NCBI RefSeq assembly: GCF_014192095.1
Contig: NZ_JACHXN010000015.1
Location: 81,578-145,577 of the forward strand
DNA length: 64,000 bases
Source of the DNA: Phyllobacterium trifolii
GTDB taxonomy: Bacteria; Pseudomonadota; Alphaproteobacteria; Rhizobiales; Rhizobiaceae
Reading direction: 5' to 3'
The position numbers and the translations under genes are program-made. The notes under the pieces were generated by a model. The model was not told where the DNA came from. It saw only the letters and a program-made list of their open reading frames with translations, and did no database searches. This document shows positions 7,253-15,808 of the stretch, in pieces (the stretch's first letter is position 1; every line of letters begins with the position of its first letter).

Positions 7253-7501
7253 TTAGAACGCGCGCTTGATTTCGAATATGGCCTTGGCGATCGCGATGTC
7301 GGCTTCCGAACCGGCGCTCTCAGCTGTCGCCTGGACCAGTTGTTCGCCAAGTTCGGACAAAGCGAGGGAAACCTCATACCTGTCCCAACCGGCGGTCAAC
7401 GCGTCATCCACCAGTTCCTCAAATGCTGCCCGGAGGGCGTTCTTGCATTCGTTGGTTCTGTTCGATTGATCATCGAATCTATGTGGCTGGAATAGCGTCA
7501 T
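7253..7501 (-). CDS. Small hypothetical protein, 82 residues
   Basis: The frame starts at an ATG at 7501 and gives a helical, acidic protein. Its core is ALRAAFEELVDDALTAGWDR then YEVSLALSELGEQLVQAT, ending AIAKAIFEIKRAF. The amphipathic pattern and codon use look genuine, and small proteins of this kind are common in rhizobia. I cannot name a family. It lies between the RiPP regulator and an orphan LuxR-type regulator, reading in the same direction as both, so it could belong with either or neither. Confidence 0.55.
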   Translation of the reverse strand: MTLFQPHRFDDQSNRTNECKNALRAAFEELVDDALTAGWDRYEVSLALSELGEQLVQATAESAGSEADIAIAKAIFEIKRAF

Positions 7502-7590
7502 GCTATGATCTTACATCTGGTATGAGACCGTACAAGGCGCCAATTTGAGGTAGAAGTCCTGCATTAGGGGTAGCCGGACTGACCGTTGGG

Positions 7591-8379
7591 TCAGTGCACG
7601 ACTGTCGTGTCGAAGGGTTTCATTCCATGATGGTTCATGCTGTTGCGATAAATCGCCGTCGCTTGTGTGCGGTTATGCGCCCGCAACTTGCGGATCAGAT
7701 TATGCACATGAACCTTGACCGTATGGATCGAGAGTGTGAGGCGATCTGCAATGATCTTGTTCTGCAGGCCTTCCGATAAAAGCTGCAGAATCTCGTGTTC
7801 CCGCAATGTCAGCGTTTTGACGGGCCACGCCCTGTTGGAAGCATTATCTGGCTGAGTATAGAGCTGCGGTACCTTACCAGACACGCTGGGTGACTTTTCC
7901 ATCGAACGGATGATGGTGGAGGGATAGTAATCGCCCCCGTTAAGCAATAGCCAGACGACCGCGAGCCAAACATCAAGTTTCAAGCTGAAGGGCAGAAGCC
8001 CCTGGATTGTCTTGCTGTCAAAAAGACCAGTGAGTTCCTGGGTGGAAGGGCTGTTCTCATCGATCATCAGCGTAACCGATGCATTCGGGAACCGCATTTT
8101 GCAACGGGCAATGCAGTCGACCACGTCGGAAGCAAAGTCGGCGTGAAGCAGCACAAGGCCTACATTGGGATCGGGTGTGCCCGTGTCCCCAACGTTATTC
8201 GAGAGGCTGACCTGAATATCCGGGAATGTTCTTTCGAGAGATTGCATCAACCCCTGGAAAACAACTCCGGCCTCGGCGTGAATAAATATGCCGCCACGAA
8301 ATTTCGATCCGCCGTCAACCGGGGATCCTTGCTGAATAAGGTCAGTTCCCCTACGCGCAACTGTTACACTCATGTTCAT
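7591..8379 (-). CDS. LuxR-type regulator with degenerate receiver domain
   Basis: A 262-residue protein. Residues about 30-150 have the outline of a response-regulator receiver (VGLVLLHADFASD where a normal receiver has the phosphorylated Asp after the hydrophobic strand). The expected Asp is replaced, here by His in VLLHAD. Residues about 190-250 are a clear LuxR/GerE helix-turn-helix: LTLREHEILQLLSEGLQNK, then IADRLTLSIHTVKVHVHNL and RKLRAHNRTQA. It is divergent from the exopolysaccharide priming gene that starts at 8766, so it probably regulates that locus. Loss of the Asp suggests activity that does not depend on phosphorylation. An alternative start is the ATG at 8373. Confidence 0.85.
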   Translation of the reverse strand: MNMSVTVARRGTDLIQQGSPVDGGSKFRGGIFIHAEAGVVFQGLMQSLERTFPDIQVSLSNNVGDTGTPDPNVGLVLLHADFASDVVDCIARCKMRFPNASVTLMIDENSPSTQELTGLFDSKTIQGLLPFSLKLDVWLAVVWLLLNGGDYYPSTIIRSMEKSPSVSGKVPQLYTQPDNASNRAWPVKTLTLREHEILQLLSEGLQNKIIADRLTLSIHTVKVHVHNLIRKLRAHNRTQATAIYRNSMNHHGMKPFDTTVVH

Positions 8380-8765
8380 ACCCTACGCCACCTGGTGAAA
8401 GAAGTATTCCCCTTGTACTTGTCTTATTTCGAAAGGAATTTTTGAAAGGCTACTTCAATTCTGTTTTATGCTGCAAATACTTGCGGATCAGCAAGGCTAT
8501 GTAACCAAACGTGACGCGACCGTGACACGGAGTAACGATGGCAGCCTTACAGTACCCAATTTACCCAGAATAGCCCTTTATACGCGCGATTCTATTAGTC
8601 CAAAGGGACACAGCGGGGCTCATCCTTCAGGAGGAACTGCTTCTCACTTCTCCTAAATGGTGCCGCGTGAATGGCAGCGGTATTCTCCATGAAAAGCATT
8701 CCGTACGGCCGTGACGAGGTGAAAACATCTTGCACGAGGGATGCACAATCAGCTGGAGGTGTGTC
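8380..8765. promoter_or_regulatory. Divergent control region, LuxR regulator / exopolysaccharide operon
   Basis: A 386-base spacer between divergent genes. Promoters for both directions are expected here. No recognised operator was identified. A GGAGG at 8755-8759 supports the TTG start of the rightward gene at 8766. Confidence 0.45.
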
Positions 8766-9935
8766 TTGTTTGTTTGGATCACCAATTGTCTCGCAGCTAT
8801 GGCAGTCAGTGCCTTGCTGATCGTTGTTTTGAAGAAGGTGTCGCACGCCTGTTCTCTCGTCGATTATCCTGACAGGAGAAAATTGCATGATGGCGTCGTG
8901 CCTCTGTGCGGCGGAATCGCGATATTCGCCGCCTTCGCAATGGTCATGCTCGTTCAGGGAAACGAGCCGCTGCTCGCCCTGAACTTCTGGGTCGGCCTCC
9001 TTATCACAATCATTGTTGGCGTGATCGACGATCGCAACGAACTCTCGGCAACGAAGCGGCTCGCCGCGCAATTTGTTGCAGCAATTATACTGGTCAATCC
9101 GCTGTCAGGATCGACCATTGTGACCGGCATCGCACTTCCGCCTGTCCTTCTCGACATATCCTTCCTGCTCCTTACGGTCGTGGCTATTTTGTTCGTAGTT
9201 GGCCTGATCAATTCCTGGAACATGATCGATGGCATAGATGGTTTGGCGGGCGGGAGTGCGGCCGTGGCTCTTTTCTGGCTCGCTGTGGTCGCCGGATGGA
9301 AAGGCGCGGGCGAATTGGTGCTGCCGATCGTCGTGCTGTTGGCTGCAGTCAGCGGTTTCCTTGCATTCAATATGCGCAGCCCCTGGATCGCGCGTGCCAA
9401 GATATTTCTGGGAGATGCCGGCAGCACGACGCTGGGCGCCGCAATCGCCTATCTGATAATCCGCTTGTCGACCCATACCCACATCGCGTTTTCCGTGCTC
9501 CTGTGGATCGTCGCAATTCCCGTGATCGATACGCTCAGCCTGATCGTCCGGCGGCTTTATGCAGGCCGCAGCCCGTTGGCGGCTGACCGCTCGCACCTTC
9601 ATCATCTCTTGCTCGACAGGTCGATTTCGCCACGGACGACGACCAATATCATTCTTGCAGCTTCGGCACTGTGCGGTGGGATAGGATCTTTCGGCATCAT
9701 TATCGAAGCTTCAAACTATCTGATGACGGTGGCCTTGCTGATACCGTTAGCTGCGCATTCCGCCTTCGTGTTTCTCTCGAGCGAGGCGGGCACAGATTGG
9801 GTTCAGCAGTCGCGTTCAGTGGCGGTCGCCCAGTTGAACCCGATGCCGCCTGCTCCCATACGTGCAGAAATCGTTCACACGCCTCCGCCGCCTAATGCCA
9901 ACAACAACGCCGGCATGTTTTCAGACGCCGTTTAA
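8766..9935 (+). CDS. WecA-like undecaprenyl-phosphate sugar-1-phosphate transferase
   Basis: A 389-residue polytopic membrane protein of the MraY/WecA family (glycosyltransferase family 4). It moves a HexNAc-1-phosphate (usually GlcNAc-1-P) to undecaprenyl phosphate and so starts a polysaccharide repeat. The family motifs occur in order: VDYPDRRKLHDG near the N-terminus, GVIDDRNEL (the DD pair that binds Mg), NMIDGIDGLAGG, KIFLGDAGST and RSHLHHLLLD. The start at TTG 8766 is preferred because GGAGG lies six bases upstream; a longer frame from 8730 has no such site. The C-terminal 40 residues are a Pro/Asn-rich tail. It is the first gene of a rightward run of five tightly spaced genes. Confidence 0.88.
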   Translation: MFVWITNCLAAMAVSALLIVVLKKVSHACSLVDYPDRRKLHDGVVPLCGGIAIFAAFAMVMLVQGNEPLLALNFWVGLLITIIVGVIDDRNELSATKRLAAQFVAAIILVNPLSGSTIVTGIALPPVLLDISFLLLTVVAILFVVGLINSWNMIDGIDGLAGGSAAVALFWLAVVAGWKGAGELVLPIVVLLAAVSGFLAFNMRSPWIARAKIFLGDAGSTTLGAAIAYLIIRLSTHTHIAFSVLLWIVAIPVIDTLSLIVRRLYAGRSPLAADRSHLHHLLLDRSISPRTTTNIILAASALCGGIGSFGIIIEASNYLMTVALLIPLAAHSAFVFLSSEAGTDWVQQSRSVAVAQLNPMPPAPIRAEIVHTPPPPNANNNAGMFSDAV

Positions 9936-9961
9936 ATTAGCCAAAAGTGTGGAGTAATCCC

Positions 9962-10795
9962 TTGTCAATATCCGTCCTGATCATGACCTTGAATGAAGAA
10001 GAGAGCTTGCCGGCATGTTTGGCTTCGCTGACATGGTGCGACGATATCGTCGTGCTGGATTCCTATAGTACCGACAAAACCCTCGAGATTGCCAAGGCCG
10101 CCGGCGCGCGCGTCTATCAACACAAGTATGAGACCGAAACAAAACAGCGCATGTATGGACTGAAGGAAATCGAATTCAAGCATAAATGGGTCTATATGCC
10201 CGACGCTGACGAGATCACTCCCGAGGACCTACGCGACGAAATGCTGGCGATAGCTGCCGATCCGGACAGACCCGAAGCAATGTTCAGCGCTCGCTACAAG
10301 AACATGTTCATGGGTCGCTGGATCAAGCATAGCAGCCTTTACCCCACGTGGATTACGCGTCTCGCCCGACCGGAACGTATCCAGTATGAGCGCGAATGCC
10401 ATTCGCGTCCCGTTGGCGATGGTCCGACCGGGCGTCTGCAGTCGCATTTCGTTCACTACAGCTTCAACAAGGGAATGACCGCCTGGTTCGACAAGCATAA
10501 CCGCTATTCGGGTTTCGAAGCGCGCGAGTCCTTGCAGATCTTGCGCAGCAAGAAAATTCCATGGACCTCTTTCTTCAGCGCCACACCAGAAGCCAGACGG
10601 CGGGCGCTCAAGGAGTTCTCGTATCGCCTGCCATTTCGTCCGGCTGCCAGATTCGCCTATATGTATTTTCTCCGCGGCGGTTTCCTCGACGGCTGGCAGG
10701 GTTATCATTACTGTCGGCTCATCGCATCATATGAATACATGATCGTTATCAAGATGAGAGAATTGCAGCGACGAGAACTCGGCCTTTCCGTATGA
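9962..10795 (+). CDS. Family 2 glycosyltransferase
   Basis: A 277-residue GT-A enzyme. The N-terminus has the family 2 fold signature ISVLIMTLNEEESLPACLAS, followed by DDIVVLDSYSTDKTLEIA and the metal-binding acidic motif MPDADEI. It resembles the lipopolysaccharide/exopolysaccharide beta-glycosyltransferases of the WaaE/KdtX type. The start at TTG 9962 has GGAG seven bases upstream; GTG 9947 is a weaker alternative. The stop overlaps the next gene start (ATGA at 10792-10795), indicating translational coupling. The donor and acceptor sugars cannot be told from sequence. Confidence 0.87.
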   Translation: MSISVLIMTLNEEESLPACLASLTWCDDIVVLDSYSTDKTLEIAKAAGARVYQHKYETETKQRMYGLKEIEFKHKWVYMPDADEITPEDLRDEMLAIAADPDRPEAMFSARYKNMFMGRWIKHSSLYPTWITRLARPERIQYERECHSRPVGDGPTGRLQSHFVHYSFNKGMTAWFDKHNRYSGFEARESLQILRSKKIPWTSFFSATPEARRRALKEFSYRLPFRPAARFAYMYFLRGGFLDGWQGYHYCRLIASYEYMIVIKMRELQRRELGLSV

Positions 10796-11466
10796 CACGT
10801 GCCCAAACTCACCCTGGATTGAGCATTCGGCAACGGCGCGCTCGCAAGCGATCGCGCAAGTGGTTCTTCGCCGGCCTTGGTCTCGCCGCGGTGCTGGCGA
10901 TATCCGCCGCCCCCTTGGCGCTTTTCCTGGCCGACCCGCTCCTGACGATTCGCGATCCAATCGGCAAAGCTGACGTGATCGTCGTTCTTGGCGGAGATGG
11001 TCCCTCACGGGCCACCAGAGCCGCAGGCTTGTGGCAGACGGGTGTCGCGCCAAAGGTCTTGGTCAGCGGTGACGGCGACTGTTACTGGATACGGGAGGCA
11101 ATGATCGACCAAGGAGTTGACAGAAGCGCCATTGCCGTCGAGTGCCAGTCGGGAACGACTTGGGAGAATGCGCTTTTCTCATCACCGATCCTCAAGCAGA
11201 TGAATGTGCGCAGCGCCGTTCTCGTGACGAGCTGGTATCACTCGCGCCGAGCCATAGCGAGCTTTGAGGCCGCGTCCGAAGATATCCGCTGGATGTCGGT
11301 TCCGGTGGAACCACGCCAGCCACTCGAGAAGGTCGCATTTGGTCCCGATGGAATTCAGATCATGAAAGAGTATCCAAAGACGGTCTGGTACGCCATTCGC
11401 CATTTTCTCGGCTTGGAATCCACCCGTATCCCTGCTGCATTTCCCTCGCGGGAGGCGAGAACATGA
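10792..11466 (+). CDS. YdcF-like DUF218 membrane-anchored protein
   Basis: A 224-residue protein with a basic N-terminus (RQRRARKRSRK) and one membrane segment at about residues 25-48, so most of it faces the periplasm. The DUF218 domain follows: KADVIVVLGGDGPSRATRAA, then APKVLVSGDGDCYWIREAMI, VECQSGTTWENALFS and VLVTSWYHSRRA. DUF218 proteins often accompany cell-envelope polysaccharide genes; their reaction is not well established. It is coupled by ATGA overlaps to both neighbours, the glycosyltransferase before it and the putative polymerase after it, so it likely serves the same polymer. Confidence 0.8.
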   Translation: MTRAQTHPGLSIRQRRARKRSRKWFFAGLGLAAVLAISAAPLALFLADPLLTIRDPIGKADVIVVLGGDGPSRATRAAGLWQTGVAPKVLVSGDGDCYWIREAMIDQGVDRSAIAVECQSGTTWENALFSSPILKQMNVRSAVLVTSWYHSRRAIASFEAASEDIRWMSVPVEPRQPLEKVAFGPDGIQIMKEYPKTVWYAIRHFLGLESTRIPAAFPSREART

Positions 11467-12755
11467 ACTGGCTACTGACATGGCTAATGCTGGGAACGGT
11501 GCTGATGCTGCTATTGTGGGGCATGCTGAAGCCAGAGCGCATCTATCAGTTTCCTTTTCTGGTGGGCGTTATCACCTTCGCTTTTATTCTTCCGCAGATT
11601 CCGGCACTGGCGGATGATCGTTTTCTTCCGGAGGGCGGGTATGCGAAGACGATCGCTTTCACGATCCTTTGTCTTTCGATGTGCTGGTTGGGGTGGTCTT
11701 CAAACGCCAGGCCCTTTGCCTTTTTTCGCTGGGATTTCGATGAAAAACGCCTGTTAATCGCGGCTTTTTTTCTTTCTCTCACAGGCGCGTACTTTTACTA
11801 CAAGCTCAGCCGGTTGCCGGGTGAGATGATGGTTGGCGTGCAGATCAGCGGCGCGCCGGTCGCGTGGCTCTTTTTCGCACGCTTCATGAGCTATGGCATG
11901 GCCATCGCCGTTCTGTGTTTTGCCCGCCGTTATTCGTGGACCGCTGCGTTCATCATAGGCGTCGATCTGATATTTTATTTTGACCGGATTGTCGTTACCG
12001 GAAAGCGCGCAGAAGCAGTCGAGCTAATTATCATTTTTGCGCTGGCATTCTGGTATTATAAGGGGTGGGTCATACCGCGCACCATCATGCTGGCGGGCGT
12101 TCTTATCGGTACGGTCCTGCTGAATAGCATGGGTGATTATCGCACGATTACGAGGGCCAATTCGGCACCTGTGTGGCAGGACATCGCTCAAATCAACGTT
12201 GCCGCCAATTTCGATGATTTGCTGAAAAATGGTGGTCCGGAAATGCGGAATGCCATTTGGCGCCTTCATCATACAGAAGAGACGATGGACTTCGACTATG
12301 GCAAGTTCCACTGGAACAGGCTGGTCTTCAATTATGTACCAGCACAGCTCGTCGGAGCGAAGTTCAAAGAGTCACTCATGATGACAATGCCTGTCGCGGC
12401 ACGCGATTACGATCCGCTGACAGGTACGACTGAAACGGGTATGGCCGATGCGTTTCAGTCCTTCTGGTATTTTGGCGCCCTGAAGTTTCTTCTCCTCGCC
12501 TATCTGATGAGCCGCTTGTGGGCCTCGGCGAAGAGCGGAGAGATGTCGGCGCAACTCGTCTACATATTTTCGATTGTACCCGCCATTCATGCCATATCAC
12601 ACCAAACGGACTGGGTTCTGACTGTTTGGGTTCACATGCTGATATTCTTGCTGCCGACATTGGTGTGGTGCCGGAGTCGTTCGCCAGATCTCCATCCGTA
12701 TTATTCGAGCGGATTGTCGCTTCCTGCTAACTTTGGCGTGGCAACAGCCCGATAA
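11463..12755 (+). CDS. Putative Wzy-type polysaccharide polymerase
   Basis: A 430-residue integral membrane protein with roughly ten to twelve hydrophobic segments and a large hydrophilic loop between about residues 225 and 330 (containing GDYRTITRANSAP and WRLHHTEETMDFDYGKFHW). That topology, position and lack of other motifs fit an O-antigen/exopolysaccharide polymerase, which joins lipid-linked repeat units in the periplasm. Wzy proteins share little sequence, so the call rests on topology and context: it lies between priming and acetylation genes, and no other polymerase candidate is present. The ATG overlaps the previous stop. Confidence 0.65.
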   Translation: MNWLLTWLMLGTVLMLLLWGMLKPERIYQFPFLVGVITFAFILPQIPALADDRFLPEGGYAKTIAFTILCLSMCWLGWSSNARPFAFFRWDFDEKRLLIAAFFLSLTGAYFYYKLSRLPGEMMVGVQISGAPVAWLFFARFMSYGMAIAVLCFARRYSWTAAFIIGVDLIFYFDRIVVTGKRAEAVELIIIFALAFWYYKGWVIPRTIMLAGVLIGTVLLNSMGDYRTITRANSAPVWQDIAQINVAANFDDLLKNGGPEMRNAIWRLHHTEETMDFDYGKFHWNRLVFNYVPAQLVGAKFKESLMMTMPVAARDYDPLTGTTETGMADAFQSFWYFGALKFLLLAYLMSRLWASAKSGEMSAQLVYIFSIVPAIHAISHQTDWVLTVWVHMLIFLLPTLVWCRSRSPDLHPYYSSGLSLPANFGVATAR

Positions 12756-12768
12756 GGAAAGTCATATC

Positions 12769-13362
12769 ATGCGGTCACGCTACAGCGATCCAACATTCGA
12801 CAGCACGGCGCAGCCCCTGCCGCGCGTGGGGGGTGCCACGTTTGCATTTCGCTTCCGGCTGATGAGACTATTCTGGACGATCTGCTGGATATTGCTTGCA
12901 GCCTGGACGCCATCGTTTTTATATCCCTGGAGAGGCTGGCTCCTCCGGCGGTTCGGCGCGCGCATTCATTCGACCGCAATCGTGCGCAGCAGCGTGAAGA
13001 TATGGTGGCCCGGAAACCTCACCATGGGACGGCACGCTTCCATGGGACCGGGTGTTATCTGTTACAACGTCGCGGAAATCACGCTTGAGGACTTCGCTAT
13101 CGTGTCACAGCGTTCCCATCTGTGCACGGGCACCCATGACGTCAATGATCCAGGATTTCCGTTGAAGAGCAGGCCCATTTCAATTGGATCCAATGCCTGG
13201 ATCGCAGCCGAAGCGTTTGTGGGACCCGGAGTCGTCTTTGGCGAGGGAGCGGTGCTCGGTGCCAGGGGAGTTGCCTTCAGCAAGCTCGATCCATGGACGA
13301 TTTACGTTGGAAATCCGGCAAAAGCTGTCAAAACGCGCAACCGGGATGCTGCAGCTCAGTGA
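12769..13362 (+). CDS. WcaF-like putative colanic-acid-type acetyltransferase
   Basis: A 197-residue left-handed beta-helix acyltransferase of the LbH/CysE superfamily. The ATG at 12769 has AAGGAAAG upstream; the frame extends further but overlaps the previous gene. The N-terminal part has hydrophobic helices (MRLFWTICWILLAAW). Hexapeptide repeats run from about residue 75 (STAIVRSSVKIWWPGNLTMG) to IYVGNPAKAVKTR. The segment SHLCTGTHDVNDPGFPL contains the His expected at the active site of the WcaF/NodL group. It would use acetyl-CoA to O-acetylate the polysaccharide repeat. It is the last gene of the rightward run and overlaps the converging glycosyltransferase by seven bases. Confidence 0.85.
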   Translation: MRSRYSDPTFDSTAQPLPRVGGATFAFRFRLMRLFWTICWILLAAWTPSFLYPWRGWLLRRFGARIHSTAIVRSSVKIWWPGNLTMGRHASMGPGVICYNVAEITLEDFAIVSQRSHLCTGTHDVNDPGFPLKSRPISIGSNAWIAAEAFVGPGVVFGEGAVLGARGVAFSKLDPWTIYVGNPAKAVKTRNRDAAAQ

Positions 13363-14564
13363 TCCGTAACAGCCACAAGTCTACTTGTTCTAGATAGAGT
13401 CTTTGGATTGTGATTGGGAGCATATCCCTGGATCGTCAATTCGGCGATGCGCGGCCATGTGTAATTCTCGCGCACAAGCCGTTGACCATTCTGCCCCATA
13501 GTCGATGCCATTGCCGGATTGTCCAAGACACTTGCGAGCGCGGAAGCAACCTCGGCCGGATCAAGTGGAACCACCAAGCCAGCATTTGCCGTTTCCACTT
13601 CTGGAAAGTGACACGCATCGCTAATTACTGCTGGCAGGCCACAGGCCAGAGCCTCGGTAATAGCGACGCTGAAACCTTCTTGGCGGCTCGGAAGACAAAA
13701 GCAGCTGGCATCGACCAATGCGCGCAATTTGTCCTCGCCGTAGATAGGGCCGATCAAATGAACCCGATCGGCGATACACAGCCGATCGATCTGGGATACG
13801 AAGCCTTCCCGGGCTCCGCCATCCGGGCCAGCGACAACAAGATCGACGTCTGGGTGAGACTCAGCGATCAGCTTGAAAGCATCCCCAAGAATGTCCAAAC
13901 CCTTCTTGGTATGAAGTCTGGACAGGAAGAGAATGACACGCTTTCCACGGGCAAGAGAAAGCCGCTCGTGAAAGAACCCTGCCCCTGGAAGATCAGAAAA
14001 CTCTTCCAGGAATATGCCGTTCGGTATAGTGAGAGTCGGTGCCTTAAGACGAAGTGGCTCAAGCAGCCGGGATTCGTCGTTGTTGAGCGTCACCAAGAAT
14101 TTTGCCTGATCAAGCATCTTGCGATACCCAAGAAGCAACGCGATCCGCTTCTTCAATTGTTTTTGCTTCATGCTCCAGGCATCGAGCATACCATGTGGCT
14201 GGACGCAGTACGGGATGCGGTTCGATCTTGCCGTGTTTGCAGCCTTTCTGAGAATAGGCTCCCACACGCCGTGAATGTGGACGAACGACGCGCCCTTCAA
14301 CACCTGGCGCAACTGGCGGGAACCTTCGACGCACAATATCTGTTCCATCCGGTCCGGATCGTCCAGCAAGTGCCAGTGAACAAGCGCAACAAATGGAACA
14401 TCTTGGGCAGATTTGAATGCTCGCTTTTCAACTTCGATGCCGCCATAGCTCATGATGTGAACGTCGTGACCCAGTGCCGCCTGGGCAGCTGCCAATCGCA
14501 CACAGGCACTCTGCGGGCCTCCTTGGGCAGGATCGATCGAAGATATGACATGGACAATTTTCAT
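13356..14564 (-). CDS. Family 4 (GT-B) glycosyltransferase
   Basis: A 402-residue cytoplasmic GT-B enzyme. It starts MKIVHVISSIDPAQGGPQ, typical of the WcaI/WbaZ-like group, has the hinge region VILFLSRLHTKKGLDILGDA, and carries the donor-binding EX7E motif in SRQEGFSVAITEALACGLPA. The ATG at 14564 overlaps the stop of the upstream gene (ATGA), so the three leftward glycosyltransferase genes 17064 to 13356 are translationally coupled. It transfers a sugar from a nucleotide donor to the lipid-linked repeat unit; donor unknown. Confidence 0.88.
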   Translation of the reverse strand: MKIVHVISSIDPAQGGPQSACVRLAAAQAALGHDVHIMSYGGIEVEKRAFKSAQDVPFVALVHWHLLDDPDRMEQILCVEGSRQLRQVLKGASFVHIHGVWEPILRKAANTARSNRIPYCVQPHGMLDAWSMKQKQLKKRIALLLGYRKMLDQAKFLVTLNNDESRLLEPLRLKAPTLTIPNGIFLEEFSDLPGAGFFHERLSLARGKRVILFLSRLHTKKGLDILGDAFKLIAESHPDVDLVVAGPDGGAREGFVSQIDRLCIADRVHLIGPIYGEDKLRALVDASCFCLPSRQEGFSVAITEALACGLPAVISDACHFPEVETANAGLVVPLDPAEVASALASVLDNPAMASTMGQNGQRLVRENYTWPRIAELTIQGYAPNHNPKTLSRTSRLVAVTDH

Positions 14565-15808
14565 GCGACACACACGGGCACGCGCTGCTCAGTAAGGCTC
14601 GATAGTGCGGAAAGCAACCGTTTGCCGTAACGGTCAACAGTGAAGTCCGCGGCGCGCGCCACAGCGCTTTCCGACATTGCCGCGCGCATCCCGACATTGT
14701 CTGCCAACGTAGTGATCGCTTTTGCTATCGCCGTGCCGTCGCGAATAGGAACAATGAAGCCATCGATCCCGTCGCGGACCACACTGCCCGCATTTTCCGT
14801 GCAGACGACGGGGAGTCCGGCGGCAAGCGCTTCATAAACAGCAGTTGCCGAGCCTTCGCAAATGGAGGGAAGAAGGAAGACATCGGCCCACTCATACTCT
14901 GCAGCCATCTCTGCACGCGGGACGATTCCCCGGAGTTCGACATGCTTCGAAAGATGAGTCGTAACACGCTCGGGAAGGCTGCTCGGGCCTGCCATGCGAA
15001 AGATCGCCGATGGGCCGAGCAAACGCGCTGCCTCTGCGACATAAGGTGAACCCTTTCGAAGACCGACTTGTCCCACGGTCAACACGCGCAAAGGCCCGCC
15101 AATTCGAATAATGTCCTGAGGCGGGTATTGCGGATCTATGCCATATGGAACGACCACACATCGTTCAGCTTTTCCGCCGCGTGCAATGACGTTGCGTCGG
15201 ACGAATTCCGAAGGACATATGATAATGTCCGCGAGCTCCCACTCGGCTTTCTCACGCTCTGCAAAAATCTTGGCATGTGCATTGTCAGTATGTGGTCCGG
15301 CCCAATCAGGAAAACTTTGCTGCTCGCTCCCAACCAGCTCTTCAACAACTTCACGCGGGGCAATCATCTGTTCGACTGCAGTCCACATGCCTTGCTGTTT
15401 TGCCGCAACCATTTGCTCCAGCGCATCGCCGGCAAAAGCGTAAAGGCCCGCTGCGCCATGAAAGCCGCTTGCAACCACCAAACGCGAAAATTCGGATCCG
15501 GCCCACACGGCGTGTTCCGTTTCCTCGACAACGTTCGCAAGGCGAAGCCTGCGGACCGCCGAGCGGAGACCGAAACCAGGAAAGGTCGAGATCAATTCCG
15601 GTGCTACACCTTTTGGGACGCGTCCAACGAGGCGCTTAACCGAAGAAGGAAGGAGGTTTTTTGGGAGACCATTGACAAGGCGCGGCCAGCTCTTGGTCGC
15701 GCAAATGTCAGTGTAAAAATGCGCGAGCTGATTTTCGGATGCAAAGATGCGGGGCACGGCGTAATGCATGCGAGCACCCAGTTGGCTAACGACAACAGTA
15801 CCGCTCAT
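14561..15808 (-). CDS. Family 4 (GT-B) glycosyltransferase
   Basis: A 415-residue GT-B enzyme. The N-terminal half is diverged (VVVSQLGARMHYAVPRIFAS). The C-terminal half is a standard glycosyltransferase group 1 domain, with VLTVGQVGLRKGSPYVAEAA and the EX7E motif in SICEGSATAVYEALAAGLPV. It overlaps both neighbours by four bases (ATGA at each junction). Role: adding one sugar of the exopolysaccharide repeat on the cytoplasmic face. The exact linkage is unknown. Confidence 0.87.
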   Translation of the reverse strand: MSGTVVVSQLGARMHYAVPRIFASENQLAHFYTDICATKSWPRLVNGLPKNLLPSSVKRLVGRVPKGVAPELISTFPGFGLRSAVRRLRLANVVEETEHAVWAGSEFSRLVVASGFHGAAGLYAFAGDALEQMVAAKQQGMWTAVEQMIAPREVVEELVGSEQQSFPDWAGPHTDNAHAKIFAEREKAEWELADIIICPSEFVRRNVIARGGKAERCVVVPYGIDPQYPPQDIIRIGGPLRVLTVGQVGLRKGSPYVAEAARLLGPSAIFRMAGPSSLPERVTTHLSKHVELRGIVPRAEMAAEYEWADVFLLPSICEGSATAVYEALAAGLPVVCTENAGSVVRDGIDGFIVPIRDGTAIAKAITTLADNVGMRAAMSESAVARAADFTVDRYGKRLLSALSSLTEQRVPVCVA

